Source of the DNA: Streptomyces sp. NBC_00572
GTDB taxonomy: Bacteria; Actinomycetota; Actinomycetes; Streptomycetales; Streptomycetaceae
Assembly (NCBI RefSeq): GCF_026341815.1
Contig: NZ_JAPENX010000001.1
Span: 2,046,001 to 2,110,000 of the forward strand
Reading direction: 5' to 3'
Length of the DNA: 64,000 nt
Shown here: one piece after another, positions 19,717 through 30,816 of the stretch
Layout: every line of letters starts with the position of its first letter
Position numbering within the stretch: position 1 is the first letter of the stretch
Notes under the pieces: generated by a model
Told to the model about the DNA's origin: nothing
The model's database searches: none
What the model saw: the letters and a program-made list of their open reading frames with translations, nothing else
Translations under genes and position numbers: made by a program

Positions 19717-21603
19717 TCAGCGGTTGCTGAACGACACCGCCAGATACTCCTTGTCGGTCGGCGAAGCCGACGCCCGCGGCTTGGAGAGCATCATGTCGGA
19801 CATGAACAGCCGCCCGTCGCCGTACAGGATCTCCGAGTAGTCCGGGGAGAAGGCCTTCTCCAGGTTCCGGTTGGTGGAGTTCGACGGGTTCTCCAGGAGG
19901 AGCGTCTCCTTCATCGTGCCGCCGTCGACCGAGACGATCTGCCCGCCCTTGTCGTAGGGCGGCTCCTTGTACGCGATGATGTTGCCGCCGTCCATGCGGA
20001 GCGGGACCAGGGTGTACTTGTCGCCCGCGTCCGCCTTCTCCGGCGCCGTCCTGCCGGTCGCCAGGTCGAAGGCGATCAGCTCGTTCGTCTCGTCGCCGAA
20101 CTCGCCGGTGGAGCCCTCGTGATCCTCGGTCGGCACGTACAGCCGGCCGTTGCCGACGAGCGCCTGCGTGCAGGCCTCGACCTTGGTCGCGCGGCAGCGG
20201 GCCCCGTACTGTTCGGCGTCCGCCGTGATCTTCACCTTCAGCTTCCCGGTCTTCTCGTCGAGGGAGAAGAAGTCCGAGATGCCGCTGCCGTCGCCGGCGC
20301 TCTCGCCGACGTCGGCCGCGACGACCAGCGGCTTGGTGGAGACGATCGACGCGTACTTCACACCGGTCGGCATCTTGAACTGCGAGACCGGGGCGCCCGT
20401 CACCGGGTCGAGGTTCTGGATCATCACGTACTGGGTCTCGTACGGGCCGCACTTGCGGACCGCGACGAGACCCGCGCCGCCGCCGTACCCCAGGTCGAAG
20501 CAGTTCTGGTCGTTGGCCTGCGGCTTCCAACGCGGGTTGCCGTTGGCGACGTCGAAGGCGGCGCCGCCGTCGCTGCCGCCGGCCGCGACCGTCTTCCCGC
20601 TGACAGTGACCTCGCCGAACCGGACCTTCTCGTCCCCGCCGGTGCCGCCGGTGACCGAGGTGGACCACAGCAGCTTGCCCGTGTTCAGGTCGACCAGGCC
20701 GACCTCGGTGCACTGCTGGTAGTAGCGCGGCGCGACCCGCTTCTTGGCCTCGAAGAGGATCGCCAGCTTGTTGTCCTCGGTCAGATGACGCGAGCTGCCG
20801 CAGACCTGACCGGTCAGGGGCAGCGTCCACAGGACGGTGCCCTTGTCGCGGTCGTAGGCGACGACCGAGTTGACGCCCGTCTTCACGTACGCCTTGTCGG
20901 TGAGCCAGGAACCGGTGACATCGGTGATGTCCGGGACCACCGGCGGCTCCAGCTGGAAGGCCTTCCTCGCCTTGGTGTTCGCCGGCGCCTTCTCCTTGCC
21001 GCCGCCACCGATGCCCTTGGTGTCACCGGAACCACCGTCGCCGGTCGAGCCCTGCGAGGTACCGGCCGTGCCCTTGGCCTCGTCGTCCTTGCCCCCGCCG
21101 TCACCGGAGTTGGCGTACCAGATGCCGACTCCGACGATCAGGACGACGGCGACGACCGCCGCGATGACGATCTGGAGCTGTGCCGACAGCTTCCTGCCGC
21201 CCGGCGCCGCGGCCGGGACCGCGGCCGTGGCGGGCTGCTGGTAACCGCCGTAGGGCTGCTGCGGCTGAGGCGGATAGCCGTACGGGGGCTGGGCCGGCTG
21301 CTGGTACCCGGCGGCCCCGTAGGGCTGCTGCGGCTGCGTGGGCGGCTGCGCCGGGTAGCCGTAGCCCTGGTCCGGCTGCTGCGGCTGGCCGTACGGCTGC
21401 TGCGGCGGCGTCGCCGGGGGCTGCTGCGGATAGCCGTAACCCTGGTCCGGTGCCTGCTGCGGGTACCCGTACCCCTGGTCCGGCTGCTGCGGCTGCGGGT
21501 AGCCGTAGCCGGGCTCCGGCTGCTGCGCCGGGGGCGGCGTCGGCGCGCCGAAGCCGCCCTGCGGGTCCGGGGGCTGGTTCGGTGGAGGGGGTGGCTGCGT
21601 CAT
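19717..21603 (-). CDS. Membrane-anchored PQQ-like beta-propeller protein, paralogue A
   Basis: The 628-residue protein has a cytoplasmic N-terminal tail of about 140 residues made of Pro/Gln/Tyr/Gly repeats (DQGYGYPQQ-like units). One transmembrane helix follows (LQIVIAAVVAVVLIVGVGIW), then a Gly/Ser/Lys linker and an extracytoplasmic domain. That domain has PQQ-propeller hallmarks: SVVAYDRDKGTVLWTLPL, VDLNTGKLLWS, FDVANGNPRWK and LIAFDLATGRTA. No PQQ-dehydrogenase catalytic residues are evident, so it is probably a scaffold or binding protein. It lies 13 bp downstream of a full-length paralogue and is probably co-transcribed with it. A link to wall-stress sensing or assembly is only an inference. 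Confidence 0.8.
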   Translation of the reverse strand: MTQPPPPPNQPPDPQGGFGAPTPPPAQQPEPGYGYPQPQQPDQGYGYPQQAPDQGYGYPQQPPATPPQQPYGQPQQPDQGYGYPAQPPTQPQQPYGAAGYQQPAQPPYGYPPQPQQPYGGYQQPATAAVPAAAPGGRKLSAQLQIVIAAVVAVVLIVGVGIWYANSGDGGGKDDEAKGTAGTSQGSTGDGGSGDTKGIGGGGKEKAPANTKARKAFQLEPPVVPDITDVTGSWLTDKAYVKTGVNSVVAYDRDKGTVLWTLPLTGQVCGSSRHLTEDNKLAILFEAKKRVAPRYYQQCTEVGLVDLNTGKLLWSTSVTGGTGGDEKVRFGEVTVSGKTVAAGGSDGGAAFDVANGNPRWKPQANDQNCFDLGYGGGAGLVAVRKCGPYETQYVMIQNLDPVTGAPVSQFKMPTGVKYASIVSTKPLVVAADVGESAGDGSGISDFFSLDEKTGKLKVKITADAEQYGARCRATKVEACTQALVGNGRLYVPTEDHEGSTGEFGDETNELIAFDLATGRTAPEKADAGDKYTLVPLRMDGGNIIAYKEPPYDKGGQIVSVDGGTMKETLLLENPSNSTNRNLEKAFSPDYSEILYGDGRLFMSDMMLSKPRASASPTDKEYLAVSFSNR

Positions 21604-21616
21604 CGGTCCGTGTACC

Positions 21617-23506
21617 TCACTTGCTGAAGGCCATCATCGTCTTGACCAGCTTTTCTTCCTTGTCGTTCGACGCGGAGACGCGCCCGGCCGCCACGACGAA
21701 GGTGCCGGCGCCGTACGCGTAGCCCGGGCTGTAGAAGTTGTTCTCGACCTGGGCCGTCGACGCCGGGTGCTGGAGCACGATCTTCGGCGCACCGCCGGTC
21801 GGGGCGATCGTCGCGACGGCGCCGCCCTTGTCGTACGACGGGTCCACGTACACCAGGACCTGGCCGCCCTCCATGCGGAGCGGGAGCATGGACTGCTCAC
21901 CGGGCGCCTTGGAGCGCCACTTGGCCTTGCCGTTCTTCAGATCGAAGGCGACGACCTCGTTGGGGGTGCCGTACGAGGTCTCGGTGGCCATGTAGAAGGT
22001 GTTCGCGTCGGCCGCGACTCCCGTGCAGCCCTGCAGGTTCTTGCCGAAGACCACGAAGCCGCCGCCGCACGAGGGGGCGAACTTGTCCTTGCCGCCCTGG
22101 ATCTGCGAGCGGAGCGAACCGTTGGCGTTGAGCGCGAAGATGGTCCACTTCTTCTGCTCGCGCTGGGTGGCGGAGACGACCAGCGGGTCGATCGAGTAGA
22201 CCCGGTCCACCTCCCAGTCGGCCTCCAGCTTGAAGGTCCACTTGGCCTTGCCCGTGTTCGGGTCGACCTGGCTGACGCCCTGGATCTTCTTGGTGGTGCT
22301 GCCCGAAGGGCAGTTGACGGCGGCGATCAGCTTGCTGCCGCCGGCGTACGCGAAGGGCTTGCAGCCGGTGGTCGCGCCGGTGAAGAGCTGCTTGCCGTCG
22401 GCCAGCGAGAAGCCGTAGGCGCTGCTGGAGCCGGAGACGGTCACCGTGTTGCCGCTGATGGACAGGGTGTTGTCCGAGAAGGCGAACAGGCCCGTGGGCT
22501 TCGGTACGGCCTTCTTCCAGCCCGTCTTACCGGTCTTCAGGTCGATCTGCTGGAGCGAGGTGCACTTGGCGCCGTCCTTGGCGCTCTCGGCGTAGGCGAA
22601 GACCATGACGCCGCTCGGCGAGGGGTCCGCGGGCGCGGCGCACAGTTCGAACGGCACGTCCACGTGCCACTTCGGGGCGCCGTCGCTCAGGTTGTAGCCG
22701 GAAATGCCCTTGTACATGGCCTTGACGACGGTGTCGCCGACGATCCACGGGCCGTAGACGTCGGCGCCGTTGCGGGGCAGGTCGACGTCGTTCTGGAGCA
22801 GCCAGTTGACCTTGGCCTCGCCGGCCTCACGGCCGGCGTTGAGGTCGTCGTCGCCCTTGTCTCCGTCACCCGTTCCGTCGCCCTTGTCCACCGACTCGGT
22901 GGGCTTGGGGGCGGCGGAGGAGGTGGCGGTGGTGGTCGGCCCGGCGATCGGCTTCTCGTCGTCACCACCGCCGACGACGGCCCAGGTGGTGACGGCGGCC
23001 ACCAGGACGGCACCGGCGGCCACGGCGGCGACGAGACCGGTACGGCCCTTGAGGCCGCCGCCGGAGGGCGGCGGGGTGGGGGCGCCCTGGTACATCGGCT
23101 GGGTGGGGTACCCGCCGTAGGGGTTCTGCTGCTGGCCGTACGGGCCCGGCTGCTGCTGGCCGTAGCCGGGCTGCTGGCCCTGCTGCGGGTAGCCGTACGG
23201 CTGCTGCGGAGGCTGCTGACCGTACGGGCCGGGCTGGCCGGGGGCGCCGGGCTGGCCCTGCTGGCCGTAACCGGGCTGGCCGGGCTGGCCCTGCTGCGGG
23301 TATCCGTAACCGGGCTGCGGCTGCTGTCCGTACGGTCCGGGCGCGGCCGGCGGCGCGGTCGGCGGCGGGCCGGCGGGCGGCGGCGGGGTCTGCGGTGCCT
23401 GCGGCGGGACAGGCGGCACGGGCGGCGTGCCCTGGTGCGGGCCCTGGTTCGGATCCTGGGGAGCTCCGAAGCCCCCCGGCGGCTGGTTGCTGGGCGGCTG
23501 GGTCAT
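21617..23506 (-). CDS. Membrane-anchored PQQ-like beta-propeller protein, paralogue B
   Basis: The 629-residue paralogue of the next gene starts with a long Pro/Gly/Gln/Tyr-rich tail (QGQPGQPGYGQQ-like repeats). It then has a single membrane helix (LVAAVAAGAVLVAAVTTWAVV), a Thr/Ser/Lys/Asp linker and a PQQ-type propeller (KGISGYNLSDGAPKWHVDV, IDLKTGKTGWKK, VDPNTGKAKWTFKL, VAFDLKNGKAKWRS). Cys residues in the outer domain suggest disulphides. I chose ATG 23506 (MTQPPSNQPP), preceded by AGGGGGAA; the other paralogue also begins MTQPP. It is the first gene of the pair. Confidence 0.8.
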   Translation of the reverse strand: MTQPPSNQPPGGFGAPQDPNQGPHQGTPPVPPVPPQAPQTPPPPAGPPPTAPPAAPGPYGQQPQPGYGYPQQGQPGQPGYGQQGQPGAPGQPGPYGQQPPQQPYGYPQQGQQPGYGQQQPGPYGQQQNPYGGYPTQPMYQGAPTPPPSGGGLKGRTGLVAAVAAGAVLVAAVTTWAVVGGGDDEKPIAGPTTTATSSAAPKPTESVDKGDGTGDGDKGDDDLNAGREAGEAKVNWLLQNDVDLPRNGADVYGPWIVGDTVVKAMYKGISGYNLSDGAPKWHVDVPFELCAAPADPSPSGVMVFAYAESAKDGAKCTSLQQIDLKTGKTGWKKAVPKPTGLFAFSDNTLSISGNTVTVSGSSSAYGFSLADGKQLFTGATTGCKPFAYAGGSKLIAAVNCPSGSTTKKIQGVSQVDPNTGKAKWTFKLEADWEVDRVYSIDPLVVSATQREQKKWTIFALNANGSLRSQIQGGKDKFAPSCGGGFVVFGKNLQGCTGVAADANTFYMATETSYGTPNEVVAFDLKNGKAKWRSKAPGEQSMLPLRMEGGQVLVYVDPSYDKGGAVATIAPTGGAPKIVLQHPASTAQVENNFYSPGYAYGAGTFVVAAGRVSASNDKEEKLVKTMMAFSK

Positions 23507-23570
23507 CAGCAGTTCCCCCTTGACGTGAGCGGGTTTTCTTTCTACCACTCACGCACTGGCGCAAAAGCGA

Positions 23571-23603
23571 CCGGTCCACCCCTTGTACCCAAGGGAGGAC
23601 CGG
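23571..23603. terminator. Hairpin between the ABC-F gene and the PQQ-propeller pair
   Basis: A two-step stem, CCGGTCC/GGACCGG outside and CCTTG/CAAGG inside, lies 15 bp past the ABC-F stop (minus strand). It is a probable terminator for that gene. Confidence 0.6.
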
Positions 23604-23618
23604 CCTGTGATGCCCTCG

Positions 23619-25424
<1,806 letters not shown>

Positions 25425-25517
25425 GTTGACTCCTGTACGGGGGATCGATCGACGTCCCAGGGTACGTCGCCGGGCCCTTCCCGCCCGACGGGTGGCATCA
25501 GCGGTAGCATGAGGAGC

Positions 25518-25790
25518 ATGAGCGAGCCCACCCAGAAGTACTCGATCAGCATGCCCCGGGACCTCGCGGAAGCGGCACGCGCGCGCGGAGGCCCCTCCGG
25601 GCTCTCGGCCTACGTCGCCGCCGCCGTCGCCCGTCAGATGGAACGGGACGACCTCAACGAGCTCATCGCCGTCGCCGAGGCCGAGCACGGGCCCGTCACG
25701 GACGAGGAGGTCCAGGCACGGCGCGAGCAGCTGCGGCAGGCACGCGAGGCACAGAGCGGGACGGCACCCGGCCGGTCGAGTGCGGCGTGA
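25518..25790 (+). CDS. Ribbon-helix-helix-type antitoxin
   Basis: The 90-residue protein starts MSEPTQKYSISMPRDLAEAA, a beta-strand plus helix like MetJ/Arc/CopG proteins, followed by a second helix (SGLSAYVAAAVARQM). It ends in a long charged C-terminal helix that would wrap the toxin. Its stop overlaps the PIN-domain gene (GTGA), the standard toxin-antitoxin layout. A -10-like TAGCAT (25505-25510) ends 7 nt before this ATG, so transcription may start on or next to it; an in-frame ATG at 25509 is the alternative. Confidence 0.8.
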   Translation: MSEPTQKYSISMPRDLAEAARARGGPSGLSAYVAAAVARQMERDDLNELIAVAEAEHGPVTDEEVQARREQLRQAREAQSGTAPGRSSAA

Positions 25791-26206
25791 CGCCGCCCCG
25801 CGCCGAAGCCGCACCCGGCGGCACCCTGGTGCTCGACAGCGAGGGACTCGCCAGGGCCGTCCTGCGTGACCGCGAGGTCACGGGCTGGCTCGCTCTCGCC
25901 CGCGCCGACGACCTGCGGGTCGTGACGAGCGCGGCCACGCTGGTGGAGGTGATGCACCCCCGCATCAACCGGGCCGCGCTGGAATGGACCCTGTCCCGCA
26001 TCGTCGTCGAACCCGTGACCGCCGCCATCGCGCGCCACGCGGCGGCCCTGCTCGGCGAAGCCGGGCTGCACGGCCACAAGTACGCCATCGACGCGATGGT
26101 CGCCGCGACGGCCCTCTCGGCCCCGGGGCCGGTCACCGTACTCACGTCCGCCCCGGAGGATCTCCTCACCCTCTGCGGAGGCCGGGCGACCGTCATCGCG
26201 ATCTGA
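25787..26206 (+). CDS. PIN-domain toxin (VapC-like)
   Basis: The 139-residue protein has PIN-domain features: an N-terminal beta-strand with first acidic residue (TLVLDSEGLARAV), a second acidic position (AATLVEVMH), a C-terminal acidic cluster (KYAIDAMVAATA) and VTVLTSAPEDLLTL. PIN toxins are Mg2+-dependent RNases that cut tRNA or rRNA. It is translationally coupled to the antitoxin. It is more divergent than classical VapC (the first motif is LDSEG), so substrate cannot be predicted. The last 14 nt overlap the convergent acyltransferase gene. Confidence 0.8.
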   Translation: MTPPRAEAAPGGTLVLDSEGLARAVLRDREVTGWLALARADDLRVVTSAATLVEVMHPRINRAALEWTLSRIVVEPVTAAIARHAAALLGEAGLHGHKYAIDAMVAATALSAPGPVTVLTSAPEDLLTLCGGRATVIAI

Positions 26207-27485
26207 TCCGCCCCGCCCGCTCCACCAGCAGCCACCCCGCCAGCGCGAGACCGACGGCCTCGGGCGCCGTGACCGGGACGGCGATCAGGGTCGCCGCGTG
26301 ACCGTCGAGCAGCCCGACGAAGCCCGTCAGGGAGAGACCGAGGACGCCGAAGAGCGCCAGCGTGATCCCGAGGGCTGCGCCGGGACCGCCCCTCCCGGTC
26401 GACGGGGCCGCCGGCACCGGCGCCTCGAAGCGGCGGAACACCGCGACCAGCAGTGCCGTCAGCAGACCGGCCGCGGCGAACCGCAGTGGGACCTGCGCCC
26501 ACCAGGCGGCCGACGCCGGGGCCGGCAGCTCCGCACCGAGCCCGAGCATCGCCCCGTACACCCCGAGCATCGCCGTCAGGTGCCAGAGGAACGCCGTCAT
26601 CGCGATCCCGTTGGCGGCGACCACCGCGCGCCACACCCCGGCGCGGGCGACGAGCCGCGCCCCCGGGCCCCTGAGCAGCTCGACCGCGCCGACCAGCCAG
26701 AGTCCGTGGCAGAGCAGGGCGAGCGTCGGCGGGGCCATGTTGGAGACCTTCTCGCCGGGCATCCCCACCATCGACAGCGGATACGGCCCCAGGGCGACCA
26801 GCGCCGTCGCACCGACCAGGCCCGCGCCGGCCAGCAGGGCCGGGCGGCGGATCATGCCGTCGGCGCGCAGGAAGCCGAGCTGGTGGACCGCGAGCCACAC
26901 GAAGGCGAAGTTGAGGAACTCGACGAACGGGACGTCCGCGGCGAACCGCAGCACGTCCACCGCGACCGCGCCGCCCGCGAGCGCCGCGAACGCGCCCCAC
27001 CCCCACCGCTCGTGCAGCCGCAGCAGCGGCGGTGTGAAGGCGACCATCGCCAGATAGATCCCGATGAACCAGAGCGGCTGCGTGACGAGCCGCAGGGCGA
27101 CCCCGGTGAGCCCCCCGTCCGCCCCCGAGAGCTGCAGCACGAGCGCGGCGGCGCCCCAGACACCCACGAAGACCATCGTCGGCCGCAGCAGCCGCTGGAG
27201 CCGGGCCCGCAGGAAGGCCGCGTACTGCGGGCGGGAGCGGTGGGCGAGGGCGTGCGAGAAGCCCCCGACGAAGAAGAACACCGGCATCACCTGGAACACC
27301 CAGGTCACCACCTGGAGTTCGGGCACGACGGCGAGCAGGTTGCCGACCTGCCCGTCGCCGGTGACGGCCGCCATCAGCCAGTGTCCGAGCACCACGACGC
27401 CGAGCGAGGCGACCCGAAGCAGATCGACGTACCGGTCCCGGCTCGCCGGCGTGGCGGCGGCGAGCTCACGCGCGCTGAATCCCAT
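26193..27485 (-). CDS. Acyltransferase 3 family membrane protein
   Basis: The 430-residue integral membrane protein has about ten hydrophobic helices. It opens with the family signature RDRYVDLLRVASLGVVVLGH, containing the conserved Arg and His, followed by the PVFFFVGGFSHA segment. Such enzymes O-acylate exported sugars, lipids or antibiotics at the membrane. The acceptor cannot be told from the context. It is convergent with the PIN toxin (14-nt overlap) and probably monocistronic. Confidence 0.85.
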   Translation of the reverse strand: MGFSARELAAATPASRDRYVDLLRVASLGVVVLGHWLMAAVTGDGQVGNLLAVVPELQVVTWVFQVMPVFFFVGGFSHALAHRSRPQYAAFLRARLQRLLRPTMVFVGVWGAAALVLQLSGADGGLTGVALRLVTQPLWFIGIYLAMVAFTPPLLRLHERWGWGAFAALAGGAVAVDVLRFAADVPFVEFLNFAFVWLAVHQLGFLRADGMIRRPALLAGAGLVGATALVALGPYPLSMVGMPGEKVSNMAPPTLALLCHGLWLVGAVELLRGPGARLVARAGVWRAVVAANGIAMTAFLWHLTAMLGVYGAMLGLGAELPAPASAAWWAQVPLRFAAAGLLTALLVAVFRRFEAPVPAAPSTGRGGPGAALGITLALFGVLGLSLTGFVGLLDGHAATLIAVPVTAPEAVGLALAGWLLVERAGRIRSR

Positions 27486-27598
27486 GTCCGTACGGTCCCG
27501 CGGGGGCCCGGCCGGGCGACAGGGTGCGGGTACTCAACTGCCGGGTGAGTACGGCCCTGTGGTCCGCCGGGCGCCGCGGCGGCGCGTCCGGTGGACGT

Positions 27599-27739
27599 TC
27601 AGGCTCCGGAGCCCAGGTCCGACGGAGGACGCCGGTCGCGCCACTCCAGCCAGGCGAGCGAGGCGGACCGGTAGCAGCCGATGGGCCCGAGTAAGAGGCC
27701 AGTGAGCGCGAACCAGTGCCAGAAGCCCGTCCACTTCAT
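27599..27739 (-). CDS. Very small membrane protein containing a TTA codon
   Basis: The 46-residue product starts MKWTGFWHWFALTGLLLGPI and forms one hydrophobic helix with a short basic tail. A G-rich SD (GGGGGGC) lies 5-6 nt upstream of the ATG. Codon 16 is TTA (minus-strand triplet at 27692-27694), a rare codon in Streptomyces read only by the bldA tRNA. If the gene is real, it may be expressed only late in development. I do not recognise a family. The rest of 27486-27965 holds no other gene I can support. Confidence 0.5.
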   Translation of the reverse strand: MKWTGFWHWFALTGLLLGPIGCYRSASLAWLEWRDRRPPSDLGSGA

Positions 27740-27965
27740 ATGACGCCCCCCCACAGGCCAGTTCGAGCGAACGGTCCCGTGGTGGCACGCGCCGCCCTCG
27801 GACGGGGTGAGTACGGGCCTCCCGGCCCCCGGGCACAGTGCCAACCGGCCCCATGCCGTCGGCCACGCGGGCGACCCCTCGGCCATGGCTGCCGGACCCC
27901 GCCACCGGCGACCCGTCAAGTTCTCCTCGGGCCACCGCCCCCGAGCTCCCCCGAAGGAGAGACCC

Positions 27966-28961
27966 ATGACGAGACACCCACGCCTCGCCGCCGTCGCCAC
28001 CGCCACCGCCGCCCTCGCCGTGCTCGCGGCGGGCCCCGCGTCGGGCGGGGACCCGACCGTGTCCGACCCCCGCGTCGTCGCCCACTTCGACTTCGCCGCC
28101 GGGCAGAACGCGGAGAACATCGCCCTCGAACCCGACGGCTCCGCCGACATCACCTTCGCCTTCGCCCGTCAGGTGGCCCGCGTCACCGAGGAGGGCGACA
28201 CGACGATCCTCGCCACCCTGCCCGAGGTGCCCGGCGCGCAGACCCCGGTCGGCGGGGCCGTGGTCCTGGGCATCGCCCGCGCCCACGACGGCACCCTGTA
28301 CGTCACCTACGTCACCGGCAAGGAGCAGACCGGCGTCTGGCGCATCGCGCCCGGCGGTGGCGAGCCGGAGCAGATCGGGTTCTTCCCGGCGGACGCCTTC
28401 CCCAACGGGCTCGCCCTCGACGAGGAGTGCGGCACCCTCTACACCGCCGACTCGGGGCTCGGCACGGTGTGGTCCCTCCCGGTGACCGGCGGCACGCCCA
28501 CGGCCTGGGCCACCGGGGCCGCGCTCGAACCCACCGAGCAGATCGCGTTCGGCGCCAACGGCCTCAAGGTCCACCACGATGCCGTCTGGGTGTCCAACAC
28601 GGCCCGCGCGACCCTGCTGCGCATCCCGAACGGGTCCGGTCCCGACCACGCGGCCGGCCCGATCGAGACCCGGTCGACCGGCCTCACGTCCATCGACGAC
28701 TTCGCCTTCACCGGACACGGCGACACGGTCCTCGCCGCGCTGAACCAGGTCGACGAGCTGGAGCTCGTACGGCCCGACGGCACCCACAAGACCGTGCTCA
28801 CCCGGACGGACGGGCTCGACAACCCGACCTCGGTCGCGGTGCGTGCCAAGACCGTCTACGTGAACAGCGCGGCCTTCTTCAACACGCAGGACCCGGACCC
28901 GAACCTGCTCCTGGCCCGGATCTCCAAGAACAAGCTCCAGAACTCCGGGAACCGGCTCTAG
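27966..28961 (+). CDS. Secreted SMP-30/gluconolactonase-like beta-propeller protein
   Basis: The 331-residue product has a clear Sec signal peptide (MTRHPRLAAVATATAALAVL, cleavage near AGPASG). The six-bladed propeller sequence includes NAENIALEPDGSADITFAF, NGLALDEECGTLYTADSGLG, GANGLKVHHDAVWVSNTARA and DDFAFTGHGDTVLAALNQ. The pattern fits SMP-30/gluconolactonase/strictosidine-synthase-like folds, but I cannot place all metal ligands, so enzymatic activity is unproven. ATG 27966 has a good SD (GAAGGAGAG). Its stop shares the palindrome CTAG with the stop of the convergent ispE. Confidence 0.8.
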   Translation: MTRHPRLAAVATATAALAVLAAGPASGGDPTVSDPRVVAHFDFAAGQNAENIALEPDGSADITFAFARQVARVTEEGDTTILATLPEVPGAQTPVGGAVVLGIARAHDGTLYVTYVTGKEQTGVWRIAPGGGEPEQIGFFPADAFPNGLALDEECGTLYTADSGLGTVWSLPVTGGTPTAWATGAALEPTEQIAFGANGLKVHHDAVWVSNTARATLLRIPNGSGPDHAAGPIETRSTGLTSIDDFAFTGHGDTVLAALNQVDELELVRPDGTHKTVLTRTDGLDNPTSVAVRAKTVYVNSAAFFNTQDPDPNLLLARISKNKLQNSGNRL

Positions 28962-29887
28962 AGGACCGCGGCGCCCGGCGCCGGCGACGTCGCCACGCGC
29001 GCCGTGCGGCAGGTTCCCGAGGCGATCAGGGCGGCGGCGACCGTCTCGGCGGCCTCCGCGTCCTTCACCAGGAACGCCGTCGTCGGGCCCGAGCCGGAGA
29101 CCAGGGCCGCGAGCGCGCCCGCCTCCGTGCCCGCCGTCAGGGTCTCGGCGAGCGACGGGCGCAGGGAGAGCGCCGCCGCCTGGAGGTCGTTGGCGAGGGC
29201 GCCCGCGAGCGCGGACGTGTCGCCGGTGCGCAGGGCGTCCAGGAGGACCGGGGAGGCGGCCGGCTCGGGGACCTCGACGCCCGAGGTGAGCCGGTCGAAC
29301 TCGCCGTACACCGCCGGGGTCGAGAGCCCCCCGTCGGCGACGGCGAACACCCAGTGGAAGCCGCCGCCGACCGGCAGCTCCGTCAGCTTCTCGCCGCGCC
29401 CGGTGCCGAGCGCCGCCCCGCCGACCAGGCTGAAGGGCACGTCGCTGCCGAGCTCCGCGCAGATCTCCAGGAGTTCCTCGCGGGAGGAGTCCAGACCCCA
29501 CAGCGCGTCGCAGGCGAGCAGGGCGCCCGCGCCGTCCGCGCTGCCGCCGGCCATGCCGCCGGCGACCGGGATGTCCTTGGCGATGTGCAGGTGCACGTCC
29601 GGGGAGATGCCGTGCCGGGCGGCGAGCAGCTCGGCGGCCCGCGCGGCCAGGTTGGTGCGGTCGAGCGGCACCTTGTCGGCGTCGGGGCCCTCGCAGGTGA
29701 CGGTCAGCCCGTCGGCCGGGGTCGCGGTGACCTCGTCGTGGAGGGAGACCGCGAGGAAGACGTTGGCCAGGTCGTGGAAGCCGTCGGGGCGGGCCGCGCC
29801 CACCGCCAGCTGGACGTTGACCTTGGCGGGGACGCGGACGGTGACGCTTCCCGTAGCGGTGGACGTGGCGGTGGACGTGGCGGTCAC
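28958..29887 (-). CDS. ispE: 4-diphosphocytidyl-2-C-methyl-D-erythritol kinase
   Basis: IspE phosphorylates CDP-ME in the MEP pathway to isoprenoid precursors. The 309-residue GHMP kinase has the N-terminal substrate motif [24 protein letters not shown], the ATP loop [34 protein letters not shown], and the C-terminal GHMP motif [12 protein letters not shown]. The GTG start overlaps the rsmA stop (GTGA). The first 13 residues are low-complexity Thr/Ala, encoded by a short GTGGACGTGGCG direct repeat, and look dispensable. It is the last gene of the tatD-rpfB-rsmA-ispE run. Confidence 0.95.
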   Translation of the reverse strand: MTATSTATSTATGSVTVRVPAKVNVQLAVGAARPDGFHDLANVFLAVSLHDEVTATPADGLTVTCEGPDADKVPLDRTNLAARAAELLAARHGISPDVHLHIAKDIPVAGGMAGGSADGAGALLACDALWGLDSSREELLEICAELGSDVPFSLVGGAALGTGRGEKLTELPVGGGFHWVFAVADGGLSTPAVYGEFDRLTSGVEVPEPAASPVLLDALRTGDTSALAGALANDLQAAALSLRPSLAETLTAGTEAGALAALVSGSGPTTAFLVKDAEAAETVAAALIASGTCRTARVATSPAPGAAVL

Positions 29888-30756
29888 GCCTTGGCCTCCG
29901 CGATCCGGGCGAACTCCTCCACCGTCAGCGCCTCGCCGCGCGCCTGCGGCGAGATCCCGGCCTTCACCAGGGCCTCCTCCGCCGCCGCGGGCGAACCCGC
30001 CCAGGTAGCGAGGGCCGCGCGCAGGGTCTTGCGGCGCTGCGCGAAGGCCGCGTCGACGACCGCGAAGACCTCCTGCCGGGTGGCGGTGGTCGCGAGCGGC
30101 TCGGTGCGGCGGACCAGGGACACCAGACCGGAGTCGACGTTCGGCGCGGGCCAGAACACGTTGCGGCCGATGGACCCGGCGCGCTTGACCTCCGCGTACC
30201 AGTTGGCCTTCACCGACGGCACGCCGTACACCTTGTTGCCCGGCTTGGCGGCCAGCCGGTCGGCGACCTCGGCCTGGACCATGACGAGGGTCCGCTCGAT
30301 GCTCGGGAACCGCTCCAGCATGTGGAGCAGGACCGGCACGGCGACGTTGTACGGCAGGTTGGCGACGAGCGCGGTCGGCGCCGGGCCCGGCAGCTCCTGG
30401 ACGTGCATGGCGTCGGAGTGCACGAGCGCGAAGCGGTCGGCGCGCGCGGGCATGCGGGCGGCGATCGTGGCGGGCAGCGCAGCGGCGAGCACGTCGTCGA
30501 TCTCGACGGCCGTCACCCGGTCCGCGGCCTCCAGGAGGGCCAGGGTGAGGGAGCCGAGTCCGGGCCCCACCTCCACGACGACGTCGTCGGGCCGCACTCC
30601 GGCCGTGCGGACGATCCGCCGGACGGTGTTGGCGTCGATGACGAAGTTCTGGCCCTTCTGCTTCGTGGGGCGCACGCCGAGGGCGGCGGCCAGTTCACGG
30701 ATGTCGGCGGGGCCGAGGAGGGCGTCGGGGCTTTCGGGGCCGGTGGTGGTGCTCAC
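29884..30756 (-). CDS. rsmA: 16S rRNA (A1518/A1519) dimethyltransferase
   Basis: RsmA (KsgA) dimethylates two adenines in helix 45 of 16S rRNA; its loss gives kasugamycin resistance. The 290-residue enzyme has [21 protein letters not shown] motif [25 protein letters not shown], and the catalytic motif [14 protein letters not shown]. The C-terminal helical domain contains [12 protein letters not shown]. The start is GTG 30756. It lies between rpfB (60 bp upstream) and ispE (overlapping), the standard actinobacterial order. Confidence 0.96.
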   Translation of the reverse strand: MSTTTGPESPDALLGPADIRELAAALGVRPTKQKGQNFVIDANTVRRIVRTAGVRPDDVVVEVGPGLGSLTLALLEAADRVTAVEIDDVLAAALPATIAARMPARADRFALVHSDAMHVQELPGPAPTALVANLPYNVAVPVLLHMLERFPSIERTLVMVQAEVADRLAAKPGNKVYGVPSVKANWYAEVKRAGSIGRNVFWPAPNVDSGLVSLVRRTEPLATTATRQEVFAVVDAAFAQRRKTLRAALATWAGSPAAAEEALVKAGISPQARGEALTVEEFARIAEAKA

Positions 30757-30816
30757 CGGTACAGCCTACGGGCCACCGGTGGGGCATCCCTACGACTCAC
30801 CCCGTCCCACCCCGTC

